DNA of 29,517 nt from Paraphysomonas bandaiensis (taxonomy: Eukaryota > Chrysophyceae). Every line of letters begins with the position of its first letter. Positions within the stretch are counted from its first letter, which is position 1. The notes under the pieces were generated by a model. It was given only the letters and a program-made list of their open reading frames with translations, made no database searches and was not told the DNA's origin. Positions 1 to 9,517 of this stretch are shown in pieces. Both the position numbers and the translations under genes were made by a program. The stretch is taken from the NCBI GenBank assembly GCA_965644295.1, contig CBFFRP010000665.1:1-29517 (forward strand). The letters are read 5' to 3'.

Positions 1-1211
1 TCCACTCCCTGTGCTCGGCTTTTCTCAGAGACTCACGATGTGTCTGAGGCACTGTCGACTCTTCCGCTTTGACATCCACACTGGTGCCTCCTGTAAAAGG
101 TCACTCATCATCTCATCACTCAAATGATGGTTGTCCTAACACCGACACATTCGTTACCGTCCTTGGAGTTCTTGCGCGTTTGCCGTGCGGATGAGGATTC
201 TCGGCAGGGTCCCTTCCCCCGAAGGTAATGCTGAGTCAGCCTGGGAGCTGCACCTGCCCACTTTCCGACTGCTGTGGCACCACTCGCTGATGCCGCCGTC
301 ACGGTTGTCCAGTAACTCTGGCCCTAACCACCCTCTGCGCAAGATCCTCTGTCATCTTCTTGATGTCAGCAATATGAATAGAGGTTTATCCTCCGCGAAC
401 CTGGTTGCCAGTAACCAACGACCGGTATCCCACAATAAGTCCCTTCCTTATCACCACTCTGTTAGTCTTGTATAGCAGACCATCCTCATGGTGCTTTCCG
501 ATAAGATACTCAAACTCACCCAGTTGACGAGCCTCGGGATCTATAGCCACTTGAGCCTCCTCCAGCTCTCTATAATAATCCTGAGACCTCTCAGGTACCG
601 ATTCATCAAATAATACATGTACAGAGTGTACTACAGTGCTCCCCACTAGCACCTTGTATCCTTTTCGATCAGCTGGATACCCTATGAAATAACCTGTCAT
701 TGCTTTGTCCTCCCAGTCCTTCCTCCTGTCGGCCTTGGGTGTTACTTACATATACTTTGCACCCCCATTCCATAGCCACGATAGGCTGGGAACGCTCCCC
801 CCTGGGACACACTCATATGGAGACATCCATCCTTGCCACATCGAGTTAGCATTCGTCGCACAATGTAACATGCAGTTTGATAAGCATCAGACCAGAACGA
901 CTTTGGAAGTCAGATGCCGTCAACATCGTCAGTGTCATCTCCCCAATTGTTCGGAATTTCCTCTCAGACACCGCGTTGAGCTCTGGCGTGTCTCATTATT
1001 TGTATAAAACACCCCGAGTCCCATATCGCTGCAACAGATACTCTCTTATCTGCTGACTAATAAGTTCGGATCCTCCATCGGCATGATACTCCACTATACG
1101 GTTCCACCCCTCGTACTTCACTAAGTGGATGTCACTTGCAAGTGTCGTAGACATTTGAACACCTCCTCTCCACTTCCCGAGTCCTCAATCCATATTCCCA
1201 TATCATCTTTG
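1..1211 (-). pseudogene. Decayed Ty1/copia pol fragment: integrase core to start of reverse transcriptase
   Basis: Read on the minus strand from about 1200 down to 1, this resembles a copia polyprotein in the order integrase to RT. Around 1050-1130 is an integrase-like stretch, YEGWNRIVEYHADGGSEL, matching the second catalytic Asp motif (usually TDNGGEF). It is followed by DTPELNAVSER, the usual PELNGVSER-type segment. At 386-700 comes GYPADRKGYKVLV then VHSVHVLFDES, the conserved linker at the end of copia integrase. Near 1-85, PQTHRESLRKAEHREW resembles the segment just before copia RT. The frame is broken: two adjacent stops lie near 990-1000, and the integrase, linker and RT parts lie in different frames. 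No single long ORF spans it, so it is a pseudogene. It continues beyond the left edge of the window. It is probably the pol part of the minus-strand element whose LTR and gag lie at 8676-9517. Confidence 0.85.
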
Positions 1212-1212
1212 G

Positions 1213-2506
1213 TACTCATCCCTTGCTTGACCCTAATGACCCAGAGGATGCTGTAATGTATTCTTCCGTGAGCTTCTTGACATCACCCAGTAGGCTACCG
1301 AGGCCTCCCTCCTGGACAACCCCTACCTACTACCTACTACCAGTCAGGAGAGCCCCAGTACTCATCCCTTGCTTGACCCTAATGACCCAGTGGATGCTGT
1401 AATGTATTCTTCCGTGAGCTTCTTGACATCACCCAGTAGGCTACCGAGGCCTCCCTCCTGGACAACCCCTACCTACTACCTACTACCAGTCAGGAGAGCC
1501 CCAGTACTCATCCCTTGCTTGACCCTAATGACCCAGTGGATGCTGTAATGTATTCTTCCGTGAGCTTCTTGACATCACCCAGTAGGCTACCGAGGCCTCC
1601 CTCCTGGACAACCCCTACCTACTACCTACTACCAGTCAGGAGAGCCCCAGTACTCATCCCTTGCTTGACCCTAATGACCCAGTGGATGCTGTAATGTATT
1701 CTTCCGTGAGCTTCTTGACATCACCCAGTAGGCTACCGAGGCCTCCCTCCTGGACAACCCCTACCTACTACCTACTACCAGTCAGGAGAGCCCCAGTACT
1801 CATCCCTTGCTTGACCCTAATGACCCAGTGGATGCTGTAATGTATTCTTCCGTGAGCTTCTTGACATCACCCAGTAGGCTACCGAGGCCTCCCTCCTGGA
1901 CAACCCCTACCTACTACCTACTACCAGTCAGGAGAGCCCCAGTACTCATCCCTTGCTTGACCCTAATGACCCAGTGGATGCTGTAATGTATTCTTCCGTG
2001 AACTTCTTGACATCACCCAGTAGGCTACCGAGGCCTCCCTCCTGGACAACCCCTACCTACTACCTACTACCAGTCAGGAGAGCCCCAGTACTCATCCCTT
2101 GCTTGACCCTAATGACCCAGTGGATGCTGTAATGTATTCTTCCGTGAGCTTCTTGACATCACCCAGTAGGCTACCGAGGCCTCCCTCCTGGACAACCCCT
2201 ACCTACTACCTACTACCAGTTAGGAGAGCCCCAGTACTCATCCCTTGCTTGACCCTAATGACCCAGAGGATGCTGTAATGTATTCTTCCGTGAGCTTCTT
2301 GACATCACCCAGTAGGCTACCGAGGCCTCCCTCCTGGACAACCCCTACCTACTACCTACTACCAGTCAGGAGAGCCCCAGTACTCATCCCTTGCTTGACC
2401 CTAATGACCCAGTGGATGCTGTAATGTATTCTTCCGTGAGCTTCTTGACATCACCCAGTAGGCTACCGAGGCCTCCCTCCTGGACAACCCCTACCTACTA
2501 CCTACT
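1213..2506. repeat. 146-bp tandem satellite array, left block (9 units)
   Basis: The marker CTTGCTTGACCC recurs at 1222, 1368, 1514, 1660, 1806, 1952, 2098, 2244 and 2390, exactly 146 bp apart each time. Units are nearly identical, with single-base variants such as GAGGATGC/GTGGATGC and GAGCTTC/GAACTTC. Each unit carries a short inner repeat, CCTACTACCTACTACCAG. Because 146 is not a multiple of 3, no long reading frame can persist. The array ends abruptly at 2506 within CCTACTACCTACT and joins copia 3' sequence. The same satellite resumes at 7821. Confidence 0.97.
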
Positions 2507-3168
2507 GTGGTAAGCGTACGGGTGTTGACTAGTGTGTCCACCCTGGGTGAGGTAAACCTTCTCCATGATGAGGAGATTGTCAATCTGTGTGATGACAGTG
2601 ACTGTATCTAATAACTAACATAATATGTCTAATTGTAGAGAGACCAAGGCTATGTCTGCTGGCATGCAGGAACTGGTGTGGCTTCGGGGGGTGTTGGTCG
2701 AACTGGGACTTCGATTGTACGAACCCACTCCATTCTTCCTGACAGCCAGGGTGCTCGCGACTTAGCGTTGAAGTTGAATGATGTGGTGTGATTGATCTCA
2801 GCGACGAGGATAGGAAATCATACGTGCTAATTATCAGAGACAGAAGATCATTCAGATGTGTTGTCTATGGTGAGGCTTGCTGAAACGTCGGAGTCATACG
2901 TCCACCGGTTTGTCCTCTGAGGTTTTTGGTGGTTGCGTATCCGTCAGTTATGTCTCGTGATATGAAGAGTCTATCTACAGCTTTGAATTGAGAGGGAGTG
3001 TTGAGTTTTGCCGTTAGAGCAATTAAAAGCTGTAATTCTACCCATCAGTGATGTCTCGTGATGTTGTGAAGATTCAATGTACAACTGATGAGGTTTTGGT
3101 GGTTGCATATCCGTCAGTCATGACTCGTGGTTTGACAAATCAATGTACATCTTTGAATTGAGAGGGAG
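2507..3168 (+). mobile_element. Copia 3' internal region: RNase H tail and polypurine tract
   Basis: Plus-strand translation near 2645-2740 gives AMSAGMQELVWLRGVLVELG, the typical end of copia RNase H (the EAEYMAMSAGMQE.WLR.LL.ELG family pattern). A shifted frame then gives DSQGARDLALKLNDVV, so the frame is broken. A purine-rich AGAGGGAG lies directly before the LTR at 3169, as expected of a polypurine tract. The PPT and LTR start are also present once upstream: a segment at about 2922-3040 is repeated at about 3091-3212. This block is the inverted partner of 9518-10180. It is truncated at 2506/2507 against the 146-bp array. Confidence 0.8.
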
Positions 3169-3619
3169 TGTTGAGTTTTGCTGTTTGAGCAATTAAAAGC
3201 TGTAATTCTAAGATATTGGAATTATGACGGTTACTGGAGAATACAGTAGTGGTTAACTGTATTATGAGAAGTGATATCATGACGATGTAAGATCGTACTA
3301 GAAATGAGTGGTAGTAGAGATAACGTGATATATTGCTTATTATATTTATTATAATCTTCTCTTATCTTAACTTGATTCATGAGTGAATACACGTGCAGTT
3401 ATCTTAGTAATCATCCAATTGTGTCATAACTTGACAATAACTTGACATGGTAGCGGATGGTAGTTGGAAACAACTGCTGAAGTTTGACCATTGGAATGTA
3501 ACTGGACAGAGAAGCAGGAGTCCATACGACTTGTAGGGCTGGAGGAACGATCAGTGATGACGATACTGCTCTGTACAGTAGAAACATACATAGAAAATAA
3601 AATCAGTACTATTTTTACA
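3169..3619 (+). mobile_element. Copia-type LTR (451 bp), plus orientation
   Basis: It begins TGTTGAG right after the purine tract and ends TTTTTACA, giving TG...CA termini. It has an exact-length (451 bp) inverted counterpart at 9067-9517. It therefore looks like the 3' LTR of the plus-oriented fragment 2507-3168. Directly after it (3633) starts the duplicated HECT gene sequence, so no complete element or target-site duplication can be defined here. A short linker with ACCCCTACCT, similar to the satellite unit, lies at the junction. Confidence 0.85.
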
Positions 3620-3632
3620 AACCCCTACCTCC

Positions 3633-6223
3633 TGATTCGGGGCTCGTAGAAGTAGAGGCTTTCCCAAGTTCATTCTTCATCGTAATGTCACTGCTCCTCC
3701 TTTTCTCATTGTTACGTTTTTTCTTTCTTATCTTTTTCTGAGTACTTTTAGTCACTTTGTAAGTACTCCTCATTTCCATACATATTAAGCGATGGATAGC
3801 AGGGAGCCTTGGAACTAAGACACACAAAAGGAGTTCAAGTAGTGCATCAAACATCTCCTCCTCATAGTTGTCTAGCCCTATTCCCTTTGAGTCAACAACT
3901 TGCCCAGTGATCCCAAAGAGTAGTGAAAAACCAAGACTGCTAAGTCTCTCAAAAATTAGCGCTGCGACTGCCGGGTGACAGAGGCCTGGCAAAGGATCGC
4001 AAGACACATCAACAATTACGAAGCTGTTGTAGTAAGAGGGAATCTTTTTGCTTCGGGAACTCCTCTTGTCCCATCTATTCTGCCGTTTTCCCTTAGCTTG
4101 TTTCTCGCTGCCACAAGCAGGACTTATATTCTCGTGGCTGGGACAACACACATCTCTTGATAACTCGGCAGCTTCGGGAAATAATGCCTTTTGCCAGCGT
4201 GAAAAATTGCGGACATCCAGTGGGCTTTCCCCATTGCTTGAACTCATGCCCAAACTTTCTCGCATTTCTTTCTCTGCTTCCAGAAGTGACAAAGTCGTGA
4301 GTTCCTATCGCAACATCATGAGCTTCGAATACACCCCATGTATCATTCTGATACATGCCTGTATAATATGAGCCCACAATCTAATGTGCTTGTTCTTCAC
4401 ACTTGGATGCATCGCCAAAAGGCACCACATTACTGTATACAATGTTAGAGTGTCGTTTCAGCACAAGCGATAAAATATTTACTACTGCACATACATGCTC
4501 TAAGAGTTCTTGAGTTGCATGGATGGTTAAAAAAAGTTCTCCAATTATGGTCCTCGTTAAGCAAGGGCAATAGGTGGGAGTCCACAGTTTGACGTGGAGG
4601 TCGGATGCTTCGCCCGTATATCCTTGCCGCCTCCAGAGCAATCTGAGACAAAGGCAATGACAATGCTATAGCCACGAGAGTATAAACACTAAAGGAGAAC
4701 CATTGCAAAGGGGATCATCTCATCTGATTCGGGGTCGAATCCAGGGTCGGTATAACCTCCGTCTTCATCGTCGTCGCCTCCTTCTTTGCTCTCCCCATTA
4801 GATCTCCTGCCTGTTGCAGCTCTCCTAGCAGGACCTTCTTCAGATACGTTGGATGTAATAATTCCCATTTCACTACTACTGGGGTTGTCGTTTGTAGACA
4901 TGAACGAGCTAATTTCCCACTGCACAGATACAAAGTGCTGTGAACACGGCGAGAATACAAATAAGCAACTGGCGCACCGATGAGGTCTTGAAATCTCTTG
5001 AGAGCAACTCCAGTAGTGGAAACACTCCGTGTTGTCTAATCAAAACACACCATCCTTCCCTATAAAATACACCAAGTTCAAGTATTCAGATACAACATGC
5101 ATAGCACGGAGTCTTACGAGTGTGTGAGTCCATAAGAAGGTAGCAGAGAAGACTCGACACCCATAGCGTTACTCAGTAGCATTAACACATTCTGACATCG
5201 CTCAATTCTTGCCGAGTCCCAATTCTCATCCAAAGGTATTTCATCTGGACCAACTGACAATCTACTGTCGTTTCCTTCAGAAGGGTCATGTGCCCAGTAG
5301 CTGTTATCCGAGCCTCCACAGGCACTGTCCTCATCTTCGTCAATATCAGACTCATCATCGCTCGCACTAGAGCTGCTGCTTCCACTGCTTGAGTCGTCGC
5401 TAGTACTAGAACCGTTGCTACCACTGCTTGTGTCAGTGCTTGCAATGGTTATTGACTTCGTATCATCATCGTTTTCAGTCATATGGTCGTTTACACTGGA
5501 ACAATTTATTAGATATCCGTATATCACATCATACATGCACCTTCAATATATAGGTTGGTGGTCACTACATTCACACGTACCCGAGTTGACTAAACATGCG
5601 ACAGCGTCTCCTAATGCAATTAATTCGGCACGCCACCAGTTGTGCTTCAACGGCTTGTAGAGGACTGTCTCCGGCGTCGTCTAAACTTCGTAGAGAGTCC
5701 TCACAACGAGTTAAGAGCAAACGAACGACATCTATAAGCCCTCGTGTTGAGGCTAGGTGCAAGCAAGAGAGGGGGCTTCAGCTGCTGCACGCCATTCGCT
5801 ACCTCTTTCGCCATCTAGAAGTAGCAGCAGCAATGAAACAATTTCGCTCTCTTCGCAGCCAGAGCAGAGCATGTCATGGACTGCTCTGGGATACATGCTC
5901 GGGGTGATGTGCTCTGCCAAAATCGCAAGTATTTCCGTGTTTTTCACAGATAATGCGATACTCCAAGGAGTCTCCCCAGAAGAAGAAGCAGTGGATACAT
6001 CCGCCCCATGCTCGAGGAGTGATTTCATGACAGCCGTCTCTTGAAGTTCGATCGCTCTCATGAGAAACGTAACGCCAGTGAGTGTCTGTATGGGCGTATT
6101 GATGTCTTCAGCAGACATATTCGGAATAACACTCAGACACCCATTTCGGTCCCCTGAAGTGGCGAGATGAGCGAGATGAGCCACTGCAGGAGGTAAGCTT
6201 GTGTTTCCAGCCGAGAGATCCAT
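3633..6223 (-). pseudogene. Ankyrin-HECT ubiquitin ligase, truncated copy A
   Basis: This is the copy of the gene described at 11848-16815, with matching exons at 5581-6223, 5118-5495, 4978-5059, 4701-4919, 4495-4642, 4335-4432 and 3633-4304. It has lost everything downstream of 3633, including the whole HECT domain and catalytic cysteine, so it cannot encode a ligase. Its frame then reads into the neighbouring linker and stops (SPESGGRGL, stop at 3615). It has one G fewer in the run at about 5770, which breaks the ankyrin exon. However, it keeps CGA and five A's where copy B has TGA and four, so the segment KRSSRSKKIPSYYN is open only here. Copy A therefore shows what the undamaged exon 7 frame probably was. 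Confidence 0.9.
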
Positions 6224-6769
6224 ACAGAGATACGGACACTCAGATATACGCAGATGATAAGATGATCGTGTGGGCAATGGGCCGTAGAGTGGTTGTGAAC
6301 GGTTACGAGTGCATGTGTGATGTTGCAGATATGGACTCGTCGCTCTGTCTCTCTGCATGTCTGGCCGGGCTGCTCTGCATGTGTATGCGTGTACTGGGCT
6401 GCTGGGTGTATGTATATGTGTGTCCTACACTGTATAGACATTCGACTGTACACCATACAGCGTCCTGTAGGAATATTCCTACATGTATACCTATACCAGG
6501 CATATGTATATGGACCACATCGAGACATCTACACGTCTACGAAGACATGGACAACTCAGACTGCTGTATCTCGTGTATATACATATACATACGTAGTATA
6601 ATACAACGTATTCAAAGAACTGTACATATATATATACCAATACAGTATACAGTACATATACATATACAGAGTACTACGTACTGTATGCTGTGTATGGCTC
6701 TATGCAGTATATGTATACAGTACTCCGTATGCTATCTATGTCTATCTATATGTATGTATAAGTATATGG

Positions 6770-7225
6770 CTATATGCTGTATGCAGTATATGTAGGCAGT
6801 ATATGTATGTATATGTATGTATATGTATATGGCTATATGCTGTATGCAGTATATGTATGCAGCAGTATATGTATGTATATGTATATGTATATGGCTATAT
6901 GCTGTATGCAGTATATGTATGCAGTATATGTATGTATATGTATGTATATGTATATGGCTATATGCTGTATGCAGTATATGTATGCAGCAGTATATGTATG
7001 TATATGTATATGGCTATATGGCTATATGCTGTATGCAGTATATGTATGTATATGTATATGGCTATATGCTGTATGCAGTATATGTATGTATATGTATATG
7101 GCTATATGCTGTATGCAGTATATGTATGTATATGTATATGGCTATATGCTGTATGCAGTATATGTATGCAGTATATGTATGTATATGTATGCAGCAGTAT
7201 ATGTATGTATATGTATATGGCTGGC
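6770..7225. repeat. 40-bp minisatellite in divergent promoter region, copy A
   Basis: The unit built on GGCTATATGCTGTATGCAG plus TATATGTATGTATATGTAT repeats, with exact 40-bp spacing at 7021, 7061, 7101 and 7141. Shorter and longer variants (extra GCAGCAG, doubled GGCTATAT) lie upstream. It sits between the ATG of the HECT gene copy (6223, minus) and the ATG of the RPC6 copy (7294, plus). The tyrosine/methionine/cysteine-rich reading frames in it are by-products of the repeat. Confidence 0.95.
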
Positions 7226-7293
7226 ATGCATATATTAACATCCACAGCTCCCTCTACCGATATACATATACACCATCCTACTCATAGCCAGGG

Positions 7294-7823
7294 ATGTCTC
7301 TGCAGGACCAGTTATTGCAGATCCTGCACAGCAGTGAAGATGGCGTGTCTGATAATGATCTGAAGCAGCAGTTTGGAGACAGCTACAGCAGCCTCGTGCC
7401 CATAATAAACGAGCTGCTTCGGACCAATCACATCCAGCTATTCCTTCAGGGGGGCGTACTATTCTATCGGGCGATAGAAGAGGCCATTGCAGCTAAGCTA
7501 GAGGGACTGGGGTGAGCTAACGGGCCGCGTGTGTGTTGTATGGCTCATATATGTATGTATGTGTATCACAGACCGGAGCAGATGCTGGTATATCAGATAT
7601 GTGAGAAGGCGGGTAACAGGTACTGATACAGAAGAGATGTTGATGATCTGTGTGATGTGCTTATGTGGGGTGCAGAGGTATATGGACGCGTGATATAAAA
7701 ATTGCTACGAACTGCCCGCAGCACACTCTCACAAAGACACTGAAAATTCTTGAACAACGAAATCTCATCAAGTCGGTGCGGTCTGTGACAAGTAAATCAA
7801 AGAAACTGTACATGCTCTACGAC
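7294..7823 (+). pseudogene. RPC6: RNA polymerase III subunit RPC6, truncated copy A
   Basis: Exons 7294-7511, 7572-7619 and 7676-7823 match the first three exons of the complete gene at 18006. Translation reads MSLQDQLLQILHSSEDG..., then the winged-helix stretch with GIWTRDIKI and the segment ending KLYMLYD. After the GAC codon at 7821-7823 the sequence switches to the 146-bp satellite and continues as a chimeric frame (NPYLLPTTTSQESPS...) to a stop at 8055-8057. The later exons, including the four cysteines of the iron-sulfur cluster site, are absent. The 3' half is lost, so it is probably non-functional unless a truncated product is made. Confidence 0.9.
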
Positions 7824-8675
7824 AACCCCTACCTACTACCTACTACTACCAGTCAGGAGAGCCCCAGTACTCATCCCTTGCTTGACCCTAATGACCCAGT
7901 GGATGCTGTAATGTATTCTTCCGTGAGCTTCTTGACATCACCCAGTAGGCTACCGAGGCCTCCCTCCTGGACAACCCCTACCTACTACCTACTACCAGTC
8001 AGGAGAGCCCCAGTACTCATCCCTTGCTTGACCCTAATGACCCAGTGGATGCTGTAATGTATTCTTCCGTGAGCTTCTTGACATCACCCAGTAGGCTACC
8101 GAGGCCTCCCTCCTGGACAACCCCTACCTACTACCTACTACCAGTCAGGAGAGCCCCAGTACTCATCCCTTGCTTGACCCTAATGACCCAGTGGATGCTG
8201 TAATGTATTCTTCCGTGAGCTTCTTGACATCACCCAGTAGGCTACCGAGGCCTCCCTCCTGGACAACCCCTACCTACTACCTACTACCAGTCAGGAGAGC
8301 CCCAGTACTCATCCCTTGCTTGACCCTAATGACCCAGTGGATGCTGTAATGTATTCTTCCGTGAGCTTCTTGACATCACCCAGTAGGCTACCGAGGCCTC
8401 CCTCCTGGACAACCCCTACCTACTACCTACTACCAGTCAGGAGAGCCCCAGTACTCATCCCTTGCTTGACCCTAATGACCCAGAGGATGCTGTAATGTAT
8501 TCTTCCGTGAGCTTCTTGACATCACCCAGTAGGCTACCGAGGCCTCCCTCCTGGACAACCCCTACCTACTACCTACTACCTACTACCAGTCAGGAGAGCC
8601 CCAGTACTCATCCCTTGCTTGACCCTAATGACCCAGAGGATGCTGTAATGTATTCTTCCGTGAGCTTCTTGACAT
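7821..8675. repeat. 146-bp tandem satellite array, right block (6 units)
   Basis: Same unit as 1213-2506, with CTTGCTTGACCC at 7877, 8023, 8169, 8315 and 8461 (146-bp steps) and at 8614 (153 bp, one extra 7-bp CCTACTA). The first 24 bases (7821-7844) are identical to the last 24 of the left block (2483-2506). The array ends at about 8675 inside the unit and joins a gag-like sequence. On the minus strand the gag-like frame runs into the first unit (TEEYITASSGSLGSSKG) and stops. Confidence 0.97.
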
Positions 8676-9066
8676 TGTATGCATTATGGTATGGTCCGAT
8701 TAAATTGTTGAACACTTCAACCTGTTGAGCATAATTTATTGCATTCCATCGCATGAGAGGAAACACTCTCATCAAATGTAGGCATAATTGATGCGACTCT
8801 TGATCACTTGCACTCTCATCGATAACACTGCACCCCCATCCACACAATCTAGACACATTATTGAATCACCGCGCTCACACTCCATCCACATGCGATAATA
8901 GTAGCCATCTTTCCTCTTATTATGCGGGCCTCTTAGAGGGTTCATACATTCATTAACCATAATACACTCCAACATAATATCTGACGGATCCAAGTTAGTC
9001 ATCTAGTCTCTAAATTTACTTTTTCGTTTTTTTCGTTTTGTAAATTCGCCTTAATACCCCCGTTTT
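8676..9066 (-). pseudogene. Gag-like leader and 5' coding remnant of a copia element
   Basis: This lies directly inside the LTR at 9067-9517 (minus orientation), where a copia element has its leader and gag start. An ATG at 9002, about 65 bp from the LTR edge, opens a frame starting MTNLDPSDIMLEC and containing GDSIMCLDCVDGG. A second frame, 8856-8608, contains ASDQESHQLCLHLMRVFPLM and reads to the satellite. A diverged copy of the same sequence lies at 10738-10908, again next to an LTR, which supports it being the element's own 5' internal region. I do not recognise a capsid or zinc-knuckle motif, so the gag assignment rests on position. Confidence 0.5.
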
Positions 9067-9517
9067 TGTAAAAATAGTACTGATTTTATTTTCTATGTAT
9101 GTTTCTACTGTACAGAGCAGTATCGTCATCACTGATCGTTCCTCCAGCCCTACAAGTCGTATGGACTCCTGCTTCTCTGTCCAGTTACATTCCAATGGTC
9201 ACACTTCAGCAGTTGTTTCCAACTACCATCCGCTACCATGTCAAGTTATTGTCAAGTTATGACACAATTGGATGATTACTAAGATAACTGCACGTGTATT
9301 CACTCATGAATCAAGTTAAGATAAGAGAAGATTATAATAAATATAATAAGCAATATATCACGTTATCTCTACTACCACTCATTTCTAGTACGATCTTACA
9401 TCGTCATGATATCACTTCTCATAATACAGTTAACCACTACTGTATTCTCCAGTAACCGTCATAATTCCAATATCTTAGAATTACAGCTTTTAATTGCTCA
9501 AACAGCAAAACTCAACA
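9067..9517 (-). mobile_element. Copia-type LTR (451 bp), minus orientation
   Basis: Inverted counterpart of the LTR at 3169-3619, of identical length. On the plus strand it runs from TGTAAAAATAG to AAACTCAACA, so both orientations have TG...CA ends. It is flanked on its right by CTCCCTCTC, the complement of the polypurine tract, and on its left by the gag-like leader. The LTR thus joins the 3' end of one element unit to the 5' start of another, as in tandem elements formed by LTR recombination. Confidence 0.88.

Larger units (their letters stand above)
3633..7824. repeat. Segmental duplication, copy A (of 14225-18534)
   Basis: From 3633 the sequence follows 14225 onward almost base for base, through the 5' two thirds of the HECT ligase gene, the divergent promoter and the first half of RPC6, until 7824 (= 18534). 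Differences seen are mostly small: a 5- versus 4-base T run at about 4046/14637, a 5- versus 6-base G run at about 5770/16363, 2-bp indels, and roughly three fewer 40-bp minisatellite units. Introns are retained, so this is a DNA-level copy and not a retrocopy of spliced mRNA. It is bounded on the left by an LTR and on the right by the 146-bp array. Confidence 0.96.

Noticed and set aside
1213-2506. CRISPR-like array
   Set aside because: Units are contiguous, with no unique spacers between short repeats, and the window is clearly eukaryotic. The same holds for the 43/48-bp and 40-bp arrays.
6774-7363. Long Tyr/Met/Cys/Val-rich plus-strand reading frames
   Set aside because: They are translations of the 40-bp TA-rich minisatellite. 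All three frames are open because the unit lacks stops, and they merely run on into RPC6 exon 1 out of frame. The same applies to 17393-18075.
3169-7824. 3' transduction by a copia element as the source of the host copy
   Set aside because: An LTR directly precedes the copied genes, which suggested it. However, the copy keeps all introns of the plus-strand RPC6 gene, and copy B has no LTR at the matching site, so a DNA-level event is more likely.
8462-8728. 88-residue plus-strand ORF
   Set aside because: It arises because the one 153-bp satellite unit is a multiple of three and joins two frames. It is not a gene.
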